33,284 nt of DNA from CAZBME01 sp964645835 (GTDB taxonomy: Bacteria > Desulfobacterota > Syntrophia > Syntrophales > UBA8958), in NCBI GenBank assembly GCA_964645835.1, contig CAZYDG010000030.1, forward strand, positions 1 through 33,284, read 5' to 3'. Below are positions 1-8,596 of the stretch, in pieces (the stretch's first letter is position 1; every line of letters begins with the position of its first letter). A model generated the notes under the pieces. That model was given only the letters and a program-made list of their open reading frames with translations, did no database searches and was not told the DNA's origin. The translations under genes and the position numbers were made by a program.

Positions 1-60
1 TCCTGCTAAGAAAGGCTATGGAAAAGAAACTCAAAACGATCTTCTCACACATCAAACCGG

Positions 61-132
61 GGTAACTTTCTTTATGAGGCAACGTTACCTCTTGTCACTA
101 CACTTTCGGTAACATTTTAATCTGAGGCAACG
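61..132. repeat. Imperfect direct repeat, two copies
   Basis: Two copies of a roughly 24-nt sequence lie at 61-84 and 108-132. Both begin GGTAAC and end TGAGGCAACG, and differ only in the T/A-rich middle. GTTACC at 84-89 can also pair with GGTAAC at 108-113. The second copy runs into the open frame of the broken PIN-domain gene. The frame at 3-65, which ends in TAA, could be the last 20 codons of an upstream gene, but I cannot identify it. The repeat may mark a recombination junction; its function is unknown. Confidence 0.5.
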
Positions 133-480
133 GGAGGGACACTGGATATTTTAGCGCCTGCCCTTCTGGCTTATGAACTTGTGAATGCCCTGGTCATTGC
201 TGGCAAGCGGGGACGCCTCGACGAAAGCGCGGTCATGACCGCCCTGGAAGGTTTCAAAAGCTTGGGAATCACTCTCTTTGACCCGTCGGGGCATTATGAC
301 AGAATCATTCACCACTGCCACACATATGGCCGTTCCGCGTATGAAAGCGCCTATCTCGCCTTGGCCGAACAGGAAAACCTTGATTTAATAACTGCCAATG
401 AAAGGCTTTTCAACAGTGTAAAAGAGGCATTGCCCTGGGTCCGGTGGATCGGAGATGCGAACATATACCAATCTGGATAA
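121..480 (+). pseudogene. Truncated PIN-domain (VapC-like) ribonuclease
   Basis: The frame opens after a stop at 118-120 and encodes a PIN-domain body and C-terminus. It has an L-A-P-A-L-L-A-Y-E-L-V-N-A-L segment, which carries the usual second acidic residue. Near the end comes L-I-T-A-N-E-R-L, where VapC proteins normally have T-A-D. The N-terminal strand with the first catalytic Asp is absent, and no start codon with a ribosome binding site precedes the domain; the first usable start, GTG at 181, lies inside it. VapC proteins are Mg-dependent RNases of toxin-antitoxin pairs, but this copy lacks one acidic residue and has Asn at another, so it is probably inactive. It ends 8 nt from the stop of metG on the other strand. 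A fragment whose N-terminus was removed by recombination is the simplest reading. Confidence 0.6.
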
Positions 481-488
481 TCCAGGAA

Positions 489-2390
489 CTATCTCACCTT
501 TGCCCCTGTCTTGGGTGTCCGGTCGAAGCCGATGAGGGTGAGGCCCTCTTCCGTATCCGTTGCCAGAAGCATGCCCCTTGATTCGACGCCCATGAGTTTC
601 GTGGGCTTGAGGTTTGCCACAATAATGATTGATTTACCCACCATTTCTTCCGGTTTGTAGTCCTTGGCCATGCCGGCCACGATCTGACGTTCTTCACCGC
701 AGTCGATCTTGAGCTTTAGGAGCTTGTTGGATTTGGGAACGAGTTCCGCTTCCAGGACCTTGGCGACCCGCAGGTCGATTTTCTCAAAGTCTTCGTAGTT
801 GATTTCCTCTTTAAATGTCGGTGCTTCCACTTTCTTTTCCTCTGCTTTCTCCTCTTTGACGTACTCCACCCTGGGGAAGAGGGCATCGATGCGCTTCAGG
901 GGGCTGCCGGCGGGGAGAAGTCCCCACTGGCGGATCGATGAATAGGTTAGGGTTTCCGGCGATGCCATACCGATATGATCGAGGATTTTGGCCGCCGTTC
1001 CCGGCATAAATGGCGATATCATGATGGCAATTATCCGGAGGGATTCCATAAGGTTGTAGATAATCGAGTCGAGCCGTGCCCTGTTTGCCGGATCTTTGGC
1101 TACATTCCAGGGTTCCTGTTCCACGATGTATTTATTGACGATATTGATATACTCCCAGATTGAGATGAGGGCTTTGTGCAGCCCCAGATCGCGAAAACAC
1201 TCATCCACTTCGTCCGCTGTCTTCACGGCGGCATCTCTCAGAATGTTATCCGATGCGATCATTTCCCCTGCCGCGGGAATCTTGTCTTTACAGTACTTGA
1301 CGGCCATGGCCATGGACCGGCTTACCAGGTTTCCCAGGTCGTTGGCGAGATCCGCATTGATCCGCTGGACGAAGCCCTCTTCACTGAAGCTGGAGTCGAG
1401 CCCGAAGACCATGTCACGAAGGAGGAAATAACGGAAGGTGTCAAGGCCGTACTTGTCTTTCAGGTCCAGGGGTTTCACGACATTGCCCAAGCTCTTGGAC
1501 ATCTTGCTCTGATCGACGTTCCAATAGCCGTGGACGTTAAGATGGCGGTAGGGTTCGATGCCGGCGGCCTTTAGCATCGTCGGCCAATAGATGCCGTGTG
1601 GTTTCAGGATGTCTTTGGCGATAAGGTGTTCCGCCACGGGCCAGAATGTCTTGAAGTTTTCCCCGTCAGGATAACCTATACCCGTGATGTAGTTAATGAG
1701 GGCGTCAAACCACACGTAAGTTACATAGTTATCATCGAAGGGCAGATCGATGCCCCAGGTCAGGCGGGTTTTGGGCCGGGAGATACACAGGTCGCCAAGG
1801 GGTTCACGGAGAAAGGCCAGGGCCTCGTTCTTGTAACGCTCGGGACGGATAAAATCGGGATGATCCTTGATATGCTGGATCAACCAGTCCTGATATTTGC
1901 TCATCTTGAAAAAATAATTGCTTTCCTTGCGGAATTCCGGCGCCGTCTGGTGGTCGGGACATAAGCCGTTCACGAGCTCCTTTTCCATATAGAAGCGTTC
2001 ACAGCCGACGCAGTAATAGCCTTCATAATGGCCGAAATAGATGTCTCCGGCATCGTAGACCTTCTGGAGGATCTGACGGACGACCTGGACGTGGTTCGCG
2101 TCGGTCGTACGGATGAAATAGTCGTTCGTGACGGAAAGTTCCGGCCACAGGTTTCTGAATTGGGCGCTGATTCCATCGGCATAGGTTTTTGGGCTGACGC
2201 CGGCTTTTTGGGCGGCTTCGGCAATCTTGTCGCCATGCTCATCCGTTCCGGTCATGAAAAATGTTTTATCCCCCGAAAGGCGATGATAGCGGGCCAGAAC
2301 GTCGGCGACGATAGTCGTATAGGCATGGCCGATGTGGGGCGAGGCGTTGACGTAGTAAATGGGGGTCGTAATATAATATGTCTTATCCAT
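489..2390 (-). CDS. metG: Methionyl-tRNA synthetase with C-terminal tRNA-binding domain
   Basis: This class I aminoacyl-tRNA synthetase (633 aa) charges tRNA-Met with methionine in the cytoplasm. The HIGH signature is at residues 19-22 (P-H-I-G-H), the GTDEHG segment near 48-53, and the KMSKS loop near 297. Zinc ligands appear as C-V-G-C near 127 and C-P-D-H about 15 residues later. The anticodon-binding helical domain follows. An acidic, lysine-rich linker near 510-530 then leads to a C-terminal EMAPII/Arc1p-like OB domain (I-D-L-R-V-A-K-V onward) that aids tRNA binding and dimerisation in this family. The ATG lies 3 nt after the stop of the PSP1 gene, with AGGA upstream, so it is probably the last gene of the long minus-strand operon. 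Confidence 0.97.
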   Translation of the reverse strand: MDKTYYITTPIYYVNASPHIGHAYTTIVADVLARYHRLSGDKTFFMTGTDEHGDKIAEAAQKAGVSPKTYADGISAQFRNLWPELSVTNDYFIRTTDANHVQVVRQILQKVYDAGDIYFGHYEGYYCVGCERFYMEKELVNGLCPDHQTAPEFRKESNYFFKMSKYQDWLIQHIKDHPDFIRPERYKNEALAFLREPLGDLCISRPKTRLTWGIDLPFDDNYVTYVWFDALINYITGIGYPDGENFKTFWPVAEHLIAKDILKPHGIYWPTMLKAAGIEPYRHLNVHGYWNVDQSKMSKSLGNVVKPLDLKDKYGLDTFRYFLLRDMVFGLDSSFSEEGFVQRINADLANDLGNLVSRSMAMAVKYCKDKIPAAGEMIASDNILRDAAVKTADEVDECFRDLGLHKALISIWEYINIVNKYIVEQEPWNVAKDPANRARLDSIIYNLMESLRIIAIMISPFMPGTAAKILDHIGMASPETLTYSSIRQWGLLPAGSPLKRIDALFPRVEYVKEEKAEEKKVEAPTFKEEINYEDFEKIDLRVAKVLEAELVPKSNKLLKLKIDCGEERQIVAGMAKDYKPEEMVGKSIIIVANLKPTKLMGVESRGMLLATDTEEGLTLIGFDRTPKTGAKVR

Positions 2391-2393
2391 AAA

Positions 2394-3176
2394 TTATAAA
2401 TCCTTGATGTTTAAGACGGCTTCTTTGCCGCCTTCATATAGCACAGCGATTTCCTGGCGCAAGACATCCTGGCGAACAACCTTCGCTTTGTCTTCGCCGA
2501 TTTGAATGATCTTGCCGCATTTGGGCATGTGCTTCTTGATTTCCACGTAGCCGTCGTATTCGTACGAAAGACAGCACATGAGCCTTCCGCAGAGCCCCGA
2601 GATTTTTTCCGGATTGAGGGACATGCCCTGTTCCTTGGCCATTTTCACGGAGACGCGATCCAGGTTATGGAGCATGCTTGCACAACAAACCTCCCGGCCG
2701 CAAATGCCCAGGCCTTTGACGATCCGCGCTTCCTGGCGGGAGCCGATCTGCTTGAGTTCAATGCGGATCTTGAACCGTTGAACCAGGTCCTTGACGAGGT
2801 CGCGGAAATCGACACGGTTGTCCGCCGTGAAATAAAAGATGACCTTTGTCCGGTCGAAGAGATATTCGGCTTCGATTACTTTCATGGGCAGATCACGATG
2901 GCGGACCTTTTCGATACAGAAATTCCTGGCTACACGTTCCAGGTTTTTGTTCTCTTCCAATACCTTGAGGTCTTCATCTGTGGCCTTGCGGAGGACCTTC
3001 TTGAGGGGCTGCTGATCGTCGGCCAGGGTTTTGAGGTCCGTGGCGATATAGCCCAATACCAGGCCATGGTCCGTTTCTACAATGACGGGATCGTTTTTCT
3101 TCAGGCTGAGACCGGACGCATCGAAACTGTAGATCTTGCCTTCTCTCTTGAATTTGACACCGACCGCTTCTTTCAC
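2394..3176 (-). CDS. ricT: PSP1-domain protein, RicT/YaaT-like
   Basis: The protein (260 aa) belongs to the PSP1 C-terminal family. It has the cysteine signature of RicT (YaaT): C159, C164-C165, C196 and C201-C202, in the segments G-I-C-G-R-E-V-C-C and L-C-G-R-L-M-C-C. In Bacillus subtilis, RicT with RicA and RicF forms an Fe-S-containing complex that affects RNase Y maturation of mRNAs and phosphorelay signalling. That role is known for Firmicutes and is only inferred here. RicA and RicF homologues are not visible in the window. It lies between holB and metG; holB next to this family is also the Bacillus arrangement. The start ATG at 3176 is 20 nt after the holB stop. Confidence 0.85.
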   Translation of the reverse strand: MKEAVGVKFKREGKIYSFDASGLSLKKNDPVIVETDHGLVLGYIATDLKTLADDQQPLKKVLRKATDEDLKVLEENKNLERVARNFCIEKVRHRDLPMKVIEAEYLFDRTKVIFYFTADNRVDFRDLVKDLVQRFKIRIELKQIGSRQEARIVKGLGICGREVCCASMLHNLDRVSVKMAKEQGMSLNPEKISGLCGRLMCCLSYEYDGYVEIKKHMPKCGKIIQIGEDKAKVVRQDVLRQEIAVLYEGGKEAVLNIKDL

Positions 3177-3196
3177 ACAATCCTATCCTTCCTTTA

Positions 3197-4201
3197 TTAA
3201 AGCGCAAGTTTAAACATGGCCGCTTCTAAAGTCAATGTTTTATTGGCATTTAGCTCCAAAGACCGGGTCAGGCGATCGATTATGTGGATGTTACTTACCA
3301 GTTGCTTTGCCGTCAATCGGTCTCCCATGGCCCGAATTGTGTCTTCATGATCGGCGTTAATCAGAACCTTTTTGTCTCCCAGTTCCCGGTAGACCAGGAC
3401 GTCCCGTAAGCAGGTCTTCATAATGTCGAGCCTGTCCCCCAGGCTTTTCTTGTCTTTACCGATAAAATGAATGAAAAACAGCGTCCCAAGGGGGTTCGAT
3501 TCATGTTTGGCGGCCAGATACTCCATCATCTCGTTGCGTACGCCAAGATACTCATCCCGATTTAGCTGCAAAGCCCTGCTGATGCTGCCGCCGGATGATG
3601 CGGCGAGGGTATCCGCCTCGGCGTTCGTCAATGCGTGCTGGTCTTGCAGGTAACGGGACACGATCTCCCGCGGTAGGGGCTGAAAACGCAACGGCTGACA
3701 CCGGGAGAGAATGGTCATCGGCAACTGGTGGGGATGGGAGGTCACAAGGAGCAAGATGTTTGACCGGGACGGCTCTTCCAGGGTTTTGAGCAGGGCATTG
3801 GCCGCTGTGGGATTCATCTTATCGGCATCGTTCAGAATAAAGACGCGCCTGCCTCCCTCCAATGGCCGGAAAGCCATGGCATTCATCATGTCCCGGACGG
3901 CCTGAATTTTAATAAAGGCCCCATCCGGTTCAACAATAACGACGTCGGGATGATTGCCGTGATCGATTTTCAGGCAAGAGGGGCAGCGGTCGCAACTGTC
4001 ATTATTATTATCCGGCTCATTGCCCGGCGTGTTGTCCTGAACGTTGCACAGGAGCGCCTTGGCAAAGGTAATGGCTATGGTTCGCTTGCCGATGCCTTCC
4101 ATACCGTGAAAGAGGTAGGCATGGGCAAGCCGGTTCCGGACAACGGCATTGCGCAGAATGGCGATTTGTTGTTCGTGTCCGTAGATAGATTTAAAGGACA
4201 T
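3197..4201 (-). CDS. holB: DNA polymerase III delta-prime subunit
   Basis: This AAA+ clamp-loader subunit (334 aa) helps load the beta clamp in the replisome. The P-loop is at residues 33-40 (G-M-E-G-I-G-K-R), with Arg where most P-loops have Thr. A zinc module has cysteines at 52, 70, 73 and 76. Sensor 1 and the S-R-C motif lie in the segment L-L-K-T-L-E-E-P-S through I-L-S-R-C-Q-P-L-R-F, typical of delta-prime and gamma/tau. Length matches HolB and is too short for DnaX. The ATG at 4201 overlaps the end of tmk by 11 nt, so translation is probably coupled. Confidence 0.93.
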   Translation of the reverse strand: MSFKSIYGHEQQIAILRNAVVRNRLAHAYLFHGMEGIGKRTIAITFAKALLCNVQDNTPGNEPDNNNDSCDRCPSCLKIDHGNHPDVVIVEPDGAFIKIQAVRDMMNAMAFRPLEGGRRVFILNDADKMNPTAANALLKTLEEPSRSNILLLVTSHPHQLPMTILSRCQPLRFQPLPREIVSRYLQDQHALTNAEADTLAASSGGSISRALQLNRDEYLGVRNEMMEYLAAKHESNPLGTLFFIHFIGKDKKSLGDRLDIMKTCLRDVLVYRELGDKKVLINADHEDTIRAMGDRLTAKQLVSNIHIIDRLTRSLELNANKTLTLEAAMFKLAL

Positions 4202-4844
4202 GGCGTTCCTTGATCAACACATCCAAATGATGGCGCACCTCACGTTGGATTGCGGAGATACCCGGAGAAGCGTCGATAATGCGGAATCGTTCCGGATCCT
4301 GCCGGGCCAGGGTGAGATAACCTTCCCGGACCTTGTCGTGGAAAGATATTTCTTCACGCTCGAACCTGTCTTCCGCCGCTTGGCCACGCCGGTTTGCAAT
4401 ACGGCCGAATGCTCTTGAGAGGCCTTGTTTTACGTCCAGATCAAAGAGCAGGGTCAGATCGGGTTTCAGGTGATCAGCGGAAAAATCGGTCAATGTCTTG
4501 ATGAACGAAACGTCCAACCCTCTGGCGTAACCTTGATAAGCCACGGTGGCGTCGGCAAAACGGTCACAAAGAACTACATTGCCTTTGTCCAGGGACGGAG
4601 CGATAACCTCTTGAACATGCTGGCTTCTGGCGGCGCAGAAAAGCAGAAGCTCTGCCTTGGCGCAGAGAGCGTACGGCCCCCTGTTAAGCAGAATATCCCG
4701 AATCCTGCTGCCCAAGGCCGTTCCGCCCGGTTCGACGGTTGAGATGAAAGGGTAAGAGCAACTTGCCAGGTATTCACCGGCCATGCGCATCTGGGTCGTT
4801 TTCCCGCAGCCTTCAATACCCTCGAAGGTAATGAACAATCCCAT
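4191..4844 (-). CDS. tmk: Thymidylate kinase
   Basis: dTMP kinase (217 aa) converts dTMP to dTDP on the way to dTTP. The P-loop F-E-G-I-E-G-C-G-K-T-T covers residues 7-17. The D-R-F segment with A-Y-Q-G-Y-A-R-G-L follows near residue 95, and the LID region F-G-R-I-A-N-R-R-G with D-R-F-E-R-E is near 145-165. Length is normal for bacterial Tmk. The tmk-holB order is common in bacteria. The gene starts 34 nt after the ferredoxin stop on the same strand. Confidence 0.95.
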   Translation of the reverse strand: MGLFITFEGIEGCGKTTQMRMAGEYLASCSYPFISTVEPGGTALGSRIRDILLNRGPYALCAKAELLLFCAARSQHVQEVIAPSLDKGNVVLCDRFADATVAYQGYARGLDVSFIKTLTDFSADHLKPDLTLLFDLDVKQGLSRAFGRIANRRGQAAEDRFEREEISFHDKVREGYLTLARQDPERFRIIDASPGISAIQREVRHHLDVLIKERHVL

Positions 4845-4878
4845 GGTGGCCGATCTGGCCTTTTAAAGAAGGCCGAAC

Positions 4879-5067
4879 TTATTTTTCTTCTTTATCCTCG
4901 CCGGGAATAATGGCCTCCACGGGGCATTGATCCGCACAGGCGCCACAATCCGAACAAATACTGGCATCGATGACATACTTGTCATCGCCCTCGCTGATGG
5001 CTTCCAGAGGGCATTCATCTTCACATGAACCGCAGGCAATGCAATCATCTGTTATTACGTAAGCCAT
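4879..5067 (-). CDS. 2[4Fe-4S] ferredoxin
   Basis: This small acidic ferredoxin (62 aa) has two classic cluster motifs: C-I-A-C-G-S-C-E-D-E-C-P near residues 9-20, and C-S-D-C-G-A-C-A-D-Q-C-P near 38-49. It is probably a soluble low-potential electron carrier. Candidate partners nearby are IspH and the biotin synthase, both of which need reducing electrons, but the sequence does not prove a partner. A strong ribosome binding site (GAGGAGGAG) lies about 12 nt before the ATG. A TATAAT-like hexamer on the minus strand at 5089-5094 could give extra transcription of this gene, though no good -35 is visible. The 115-nt gap upstream is the largest in the operon. Confidence 0.95.
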   Translation of the reverse strand: MAYVITDDCIACGSCEDECPLEAISEGDDKYVIDASICSDCGACADQCPVEAIIPGEDKEEK

Positions 5068-5182
5068 TTTTTCTTCTTTCTCCTCCTCATTATATGAGAA
5101 ATCTAAGTCCCTTCCCTCGGTGGCTGAAACGAGACAGTCATGAGGCCGGGCAAATTATTCAATACAAAAAACCATAGCCCTG

Positions 5183-5404
5183 CTAAGCGGAAATGACGGA
5201 CTTAACCTCCGGAACTTCCTGCTTGAGAAAACGTTCAATCCCGTTTTTCAGGGTCATCTGGGACATGGGACACCCGTGGCAGGCGCCCGTTAATTTTACC
5301 TTTACGATGCCGTCGTCGCTCACATCCACCAACTCCACATCTCCGCCATCGGCCTGGAGATTCGGCCTGATTTTATCGAGGGCCTTTTGTACCAATTCTT
5401 TCAT
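5183..5404 (-). CDS. NifU C-terminal domain (Nfu-type) Fe-S scaffold protein
   Basis: This is a single-domain Nfu protein (73 aa). It starts M-K-E-L-V-Q-K-A-L-D-K-I-R-P-N-L-Q-A-D-G-G-D-V, the standard opening of the NifU C-terminal domain. The cluster-binding motif C-H-G-C-P-M-S is near residue 42. Such proteins bind and pass on [4Fe-4S] clusters. It lies in an operon with several Fe-S proteins: ferredoxin, the RicT-like protein and IspH. The sequence does not reveal a client. Confidence 0.92.
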   Translation of the reverse strand: MKELVQKALDKIRPNLQADGGDVELVDVSDDGIVKVKLTGACHGCPMSQMTLKNGIERFLKQEVPEVKSVISA

Positions 5405-5432
5405 GGCTCAACCTCCCTGAGGGTATCAGATA

Positions 5433-6023
5433 TTAATGGGGCATTTCATCAAGAAGCTTCTTGATGAGTTTCTTGGCCACATCGGGAAGGGCGGGCTTGA
5501 TGAATTTATAGCTATCGTCGAGGTGATGCCCTGCCTTCCACATGATCTTTCCCGTACTGGCCTCAACCATCTTGAACCCGAAGCCGACCTTGGCGATTTT
5601 CTCATCGTTTTCCTTCGTATAGAACCAGTAGTCCACGTTGACAATCAAAAAAGCGTCCACCTTTGCCGTTTCGCCAATAATTTTGCTAAGATCGGGGTCG
5701 GAAAAGTTTACCGTTTTCAGCTTGACCGTGTAATCGAGGACCGTTTTCCGGAAGGCTTCATTGGAAAGAAGCATCGTCTTCATCTCATCGCCTGCGACGA
5801 TATCTTTAAACCATTTCTTCTCCGCCAGGGCGCCGGCAATGATGAGATCCGCCGTTCCTCTTGCCTCTTCATAGGTTCCGACATCTACGGGCAGGACGCC
5901 GATGCGCTTCGGGTGGAAATTTTTGGCGTCCTCATCCACCTGCGAATAGCGGAGCCCTCCGCAACCAAGAAGACCAAAAACGAACAGAACGATGACAAAT
6001 GATGCGATACCGATTCTTTTCAT
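5433..6023 (-). CDS. Outer-membrane lipoprotein, GNA1162/CsgG-like fold suspected
   Basis: I chose the ATG at 6023 (196 aa) because GGAGGGG lies 7 nt upstream and the protein then begins with a lipoprotein signal peptide. That signal is M-K-R-I-G, a hydrophobic core, then the lipobox L-L-G-C with Cys21 as the lipidated residue. A longer frame from 6086 would overlap the ispH fusion and bury the signal. The mature part contains K-R-I-G-V-L-P-V-D, an A-D-L-I-I-A-G-A-L-A segment and a repeat of short beta strands ending in G-K-I-M-W-K-A-G. This recalls the GNA1162/DUF799 and CsgG-like periplasmic lipoproteins. Function is unknown. Its place directly after the isoprenoid genes is curious but may be fortuitous. 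Confidence 0.85.
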   Translation of the reverse strand: MKRIGIASFVIVLFVFGLLGCGGLRYSQVDEDAKNFHPKRIGVLPVDVGTYEEARGTADLIIAGALAEKKWFKDIVAGDEMKTMLLSNEAFRKTVLDYTVKLKTVNFSDPDLSKIIGETAKVDAFLIVNVDYWFYTKENDEKIAKVGFGFKMVEASTGKIMWKAGHHLDDSYKFIKPALPDVAKKLIKKLLDEMPH

Positions 6024-6040
6024 GGTTTTGCCCCTCCTCT

Positions 6041-7789
6041 TTATGCCCTGATGACGGATATTAAACATACCCACATTACCGAACAAACTCCTGCTACAAC
6101 GTAATTGGTCTCCAGGATGCCTTCGACGACAACACCGGAAAATCTCGGTTTCCTATCATAAACCTTAAAACAAATCCATATATAAAATATGGATAATGAA
6201 AGAAATGGGCTAAGTGTGGATGTCCATCCCATAGGCCAGGCAATCCATAGAAGGAAGAGTAAGAAAACGGAGACGAGGGTGAGGAGCCGTTCGGTTCGTT
6301 CACGGCCGATCAGAACGGGGATCGTTTCACGGCCGATCAGCTTATCGCTTTGAATGTCGTGAATATCGGACAGGGCCGAACGGATAAAGACAAGGCCGAA
6401 GACGAAGCAAAAAGCCACGGCCATGGCAGGCGTCAAAACCGGTTCATGGGATATCTGGGGGAGGACGGCGGTTACCGTGGCCCATGCCGTGGCCATAGCG
6501 ATGTTTTTTGAACCGGGCAGGTCCTTCAGCCCCCGAAAGCGCCATGAATTCGGGAATATGGCGGTATTGTAAAGGGCGCCGAGGACTGACATGCACAGGA
6601 GGATCAGGAAGGCCGCCCGGCCTGCGAAAAAACCGATGGTAAGCGCCAGAATAAGAGACGCCGCCGCCGTCGCCAGATAAGAAGTTTCATGATGCCGGTA
6701 GGACTCTTCCCTAAATGAGCCGATGATTGTGCTGGTCCTCCGATTGACGAAGCGGTTGATGGTGTGCATGGCATAAACAAACAGGGCCGCCAGAAAAATC
6801 TGGGGAAAATGGACGGGGAGATTCTGGAGCATCATGGCCGTTAAGGACAGAAAAGCCGCGCCGATGGCGGAATAAACATCCGTGCGGACGGTCCATGTCC
6901 AGATATTGAAGAGGAAAGGCGCCCGGCGGACCTTTTCTCCCTGATAGGTTGTAATCGTATCGACAACCCGGTCGATAATCCAATTGGGTGTGGAAGCCCC
7001 AGCGGAAACGCCGATGTCTGATACGCCGATGATGGCGTCTTTATTCAGTTCTTCAGCCGTTTCGATCTGATAGGTCGGTGTCCCCTGCCGTTCCGACAAA
7101 GCGGCAAGCCGCCGGGTGTTGGCGCTGTTTCTACCCCCGACGACGATCATGGCATCCATCTCCTTCGCCAGGATACGGACCTCCGTCTGGCGTTTTTCCG
7201 TGGAGTCGCAGATGGTATCGAAGACGGCGGCCTCGGGGAATCTTGCCCGTATTTTCTCGACAAGAGTATGATATTCTTCCGGATTTTGCGTCGTTTGGGC
7301 CACCACGCATACCTTACCCAGATCCGGGAGCCGATCCACATCCTTCGGATCGCTGATGACGATGCCCCGGCCTGCCGTGTATCCCAGCAGGCCGTTTACC
7401 TCCGGGTGTTCTTCATCGCCGGCGATGAGAACCGTATAATCTTTCGCGGCGTGTTTCTTGATGATCGCCTGGACTCGTCCTACCCGCGGACAAGTAGCAT
7501 CCATGATTCGGATGCCCATCTCCTTGATCCTGTGCCTTTCGGCCGGGGAAATGCCGTGGGCGCGGATGATGATCATGGTCCCGCGGCCGGTGCTGCCGAT
7601 TTCATCCAGGGAATCGATGGGGATGATCCCCCGTTTCTTCAACAGATCGATGGTTTGGGGATTGTGAATAAGGGGGCCATAGGTATAGACGGTTTCCGTC
7701 CCCTTGTGCTGGGCCAGGTCGAGGACCATGTCCACGGCGCGTTTGACGCCCATGCAAAAACCGGCAGTCGTAGCGAGCTTAACGGCCAT
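6041..7789 (-). CDS. ispH: IspH (HMBPP reductase) fused to a UbiA-type prenyltransferase
   Basis: Residues 1-285 are a complete IspH, which reduces HMBPP to IPP and DMAPP in the last MEP-pathway step. The three [4Fe-4S] cysteines are C12 (G-F-C-M-G), C100 (A-T-C-P) and C194 (I-C-D-S-T), and the proton relay H128-P-E130 is present. Residues 290-582 are hydrophobic with about eight predicted membrane segments and resemble the UbiA superfamily. The second Asp motif is intact (D475, D478, D482 in D-I-H-D-I-Q-S-D-K, followed by G-R-E-T-I-P-V-L-I-G). The first motif, normally N-x-x-D-x-x-x-D, reads H-T-I-N345-R-F-V-N349, with Asn at both Asp positions. No stop or frameshift separates the halves. 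The gene follows tlyA by 50 nt. The start ATG has only a weak ribosome binding site. IspH activity is near certain; prenyl transfer is uncertain. Confidence 0.9.
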   Translation of the reverse strand: MAVKLATTAGFCMGVKRAVDMVLDLAQHKGTETVYTYGPLIHNPQTIDLLKKRGIIPIDSLDEIGSTGRGTMIIIRAHGISPAERHRIKEMGIRIMDATCPRVGRVQAIIKKHAAKDYTVLIAGDEEHPEVNGLLGYTAGRGIVISDPKDVDRLPDLGKVCVVAQTTQNPEEYHTLVEKIRARFPEAAVFDTICDSTEKRQTEVRILAKEMDAMIVVGGRNSANTRRLAALSERQGTPTYQIETAEELNKDAIIGVSDIGVSAGASTPNWIIDRVVDTITTYQGEKVRRAPFLFNIWTWTVRTDVYSAIGAAFLSLTAMMLQNLPVHFPQIFLAALFVYAMHTINRFVNRRTSTIIGSFREESYRHHETSYLATAAASLILALTIGFFAGRAAFLILLCMSVLGALYNTAIFPNSWRFRGLKDLPGSKNIAMATAWATVTAVLPQISHEPVLTPAMAVAFCFVFGLVFIRSALSDIHDIQSDKLIGRETIPVLIGRERTERLLTLVSVFLLFLLWIAWPMGWTSTLSPFLSLSIFYIWICFKVYDRKPRFSGVVVEGILETNYVVAGVCSVMWVCLISVIRA

Positions 7790-7839
7790 GGCGCACCATA
7801 TTTTTGATCAATGAAATCATAAATTTTCAATATGGGAAA

Positions 7840-8592
7840 TCACAATTGCTTTAATCTGGCGTACATAAAAAATTCCCTGTTACCCGCCGGCCCCTTGATG
7901 GGCGACGGGCATTGTCCTAGGACCTCAAATCCAATTTCATTTAAAAAAAAGCCCATGCGGGCAAGGATCTGTTCATGAAGAACCGGATCGGTCACGACGC
8001 CGTTTTTCCCCACCTGTCCCTTTTCGGCCTCGAACTGGGGTTTGACCAGGGCAAGAATGGCTCCATGGGGGGCTAAAAGGGGGATGACCGGAGGAATAAC
8101 TCGTTTCAGGGAAATAAAAGAGGCGTCGATTGTGGCCAGGTCGATGGGTTCCGTGATGATCCCCTGGGGCTTGAAATTGCGGATGTTGGTCCTTTCGATG
8201 ACGACAACCCTATCATCTTGCCTTAATTTCCAGGCCAGTTGGCCGTAGCCTACGTCAAGGGCGTACACCTTTGCTGCACCCTCCTGGAGGAGGCAATCCG
8301 TAAAGCCCCCCGTCGATGCTCCTACGTCGAGGACAACGAGGTCCCGGATGGAGACGCCAAGTTTATCGATGGCACCTTTGAGCTTCACACCCCCTCTGCT
8401 GACGTAAGGGTGTTCACCCTCTTTGCCTTTAAGGCGGAGAACGACATCCGGTTTAACCTGGAGGCCTGCCTTGTCCACGAGACGCTCATCCATGAGGACG
8501 GTGCCGGAGAGGAGAAGGGCGGCCGCTTTTTCCAGTGTGGGCGCCAGACCGCGATCGACCAGCAGTTTGTCCAGCCTGACTTTTGCCGTCAT
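7840..8592 (-). CDS. tlyA: TlyA-family rRNA 2'-O-methyltransferase
   Basis: The protein (250 aa) has an N-terminal S4 RNA-binding domain (residues 1-65, R-L-D-K-L-L-V-D-R-G-L) joined to an FtsJ/RrmJ-type methyltransferase. The SAM-binding loop D-V-G-A-S-T-G-G-F-T-D is at 89-99, followed by A-L-D-V-G-Y-G-Q-L-A-W. TlyA of mycobacteria methylates 16S and 23S rRNA cytidines; older annotations call the family hemolysin A. The C-terminus G-N-R-E-F-F-M-Y-A-R-L is typical. It starts 4 nt after the dxs stop. Linkage with dxs and ispA is common in bacteria. Confidence 0.93.
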   Translation of the reverse strand: MTAKVRLDKLLVDRGLAPTLEKAAALLLSGTVLMDERLVDKAGLQVKPDVVLRLKGKEGEHPYVSRGGVKLKGAIDKLGVSIRDLVVLDVGASTGGFTDCLLQEGAAKVYALDVGYGQLAWKLRQDDRVVVIERTNIRNFKPQGIITEPIDLATIDASFISLKRVIPPVIPLLAPHGAILALVKPQFEAEKGQVGKNGVVTDPVLHEQILARMGFFLNEIGFEVLGQCPSPIKGPAGNREFFMYARLKQL

Positions 8593-8596
8593 GGTT

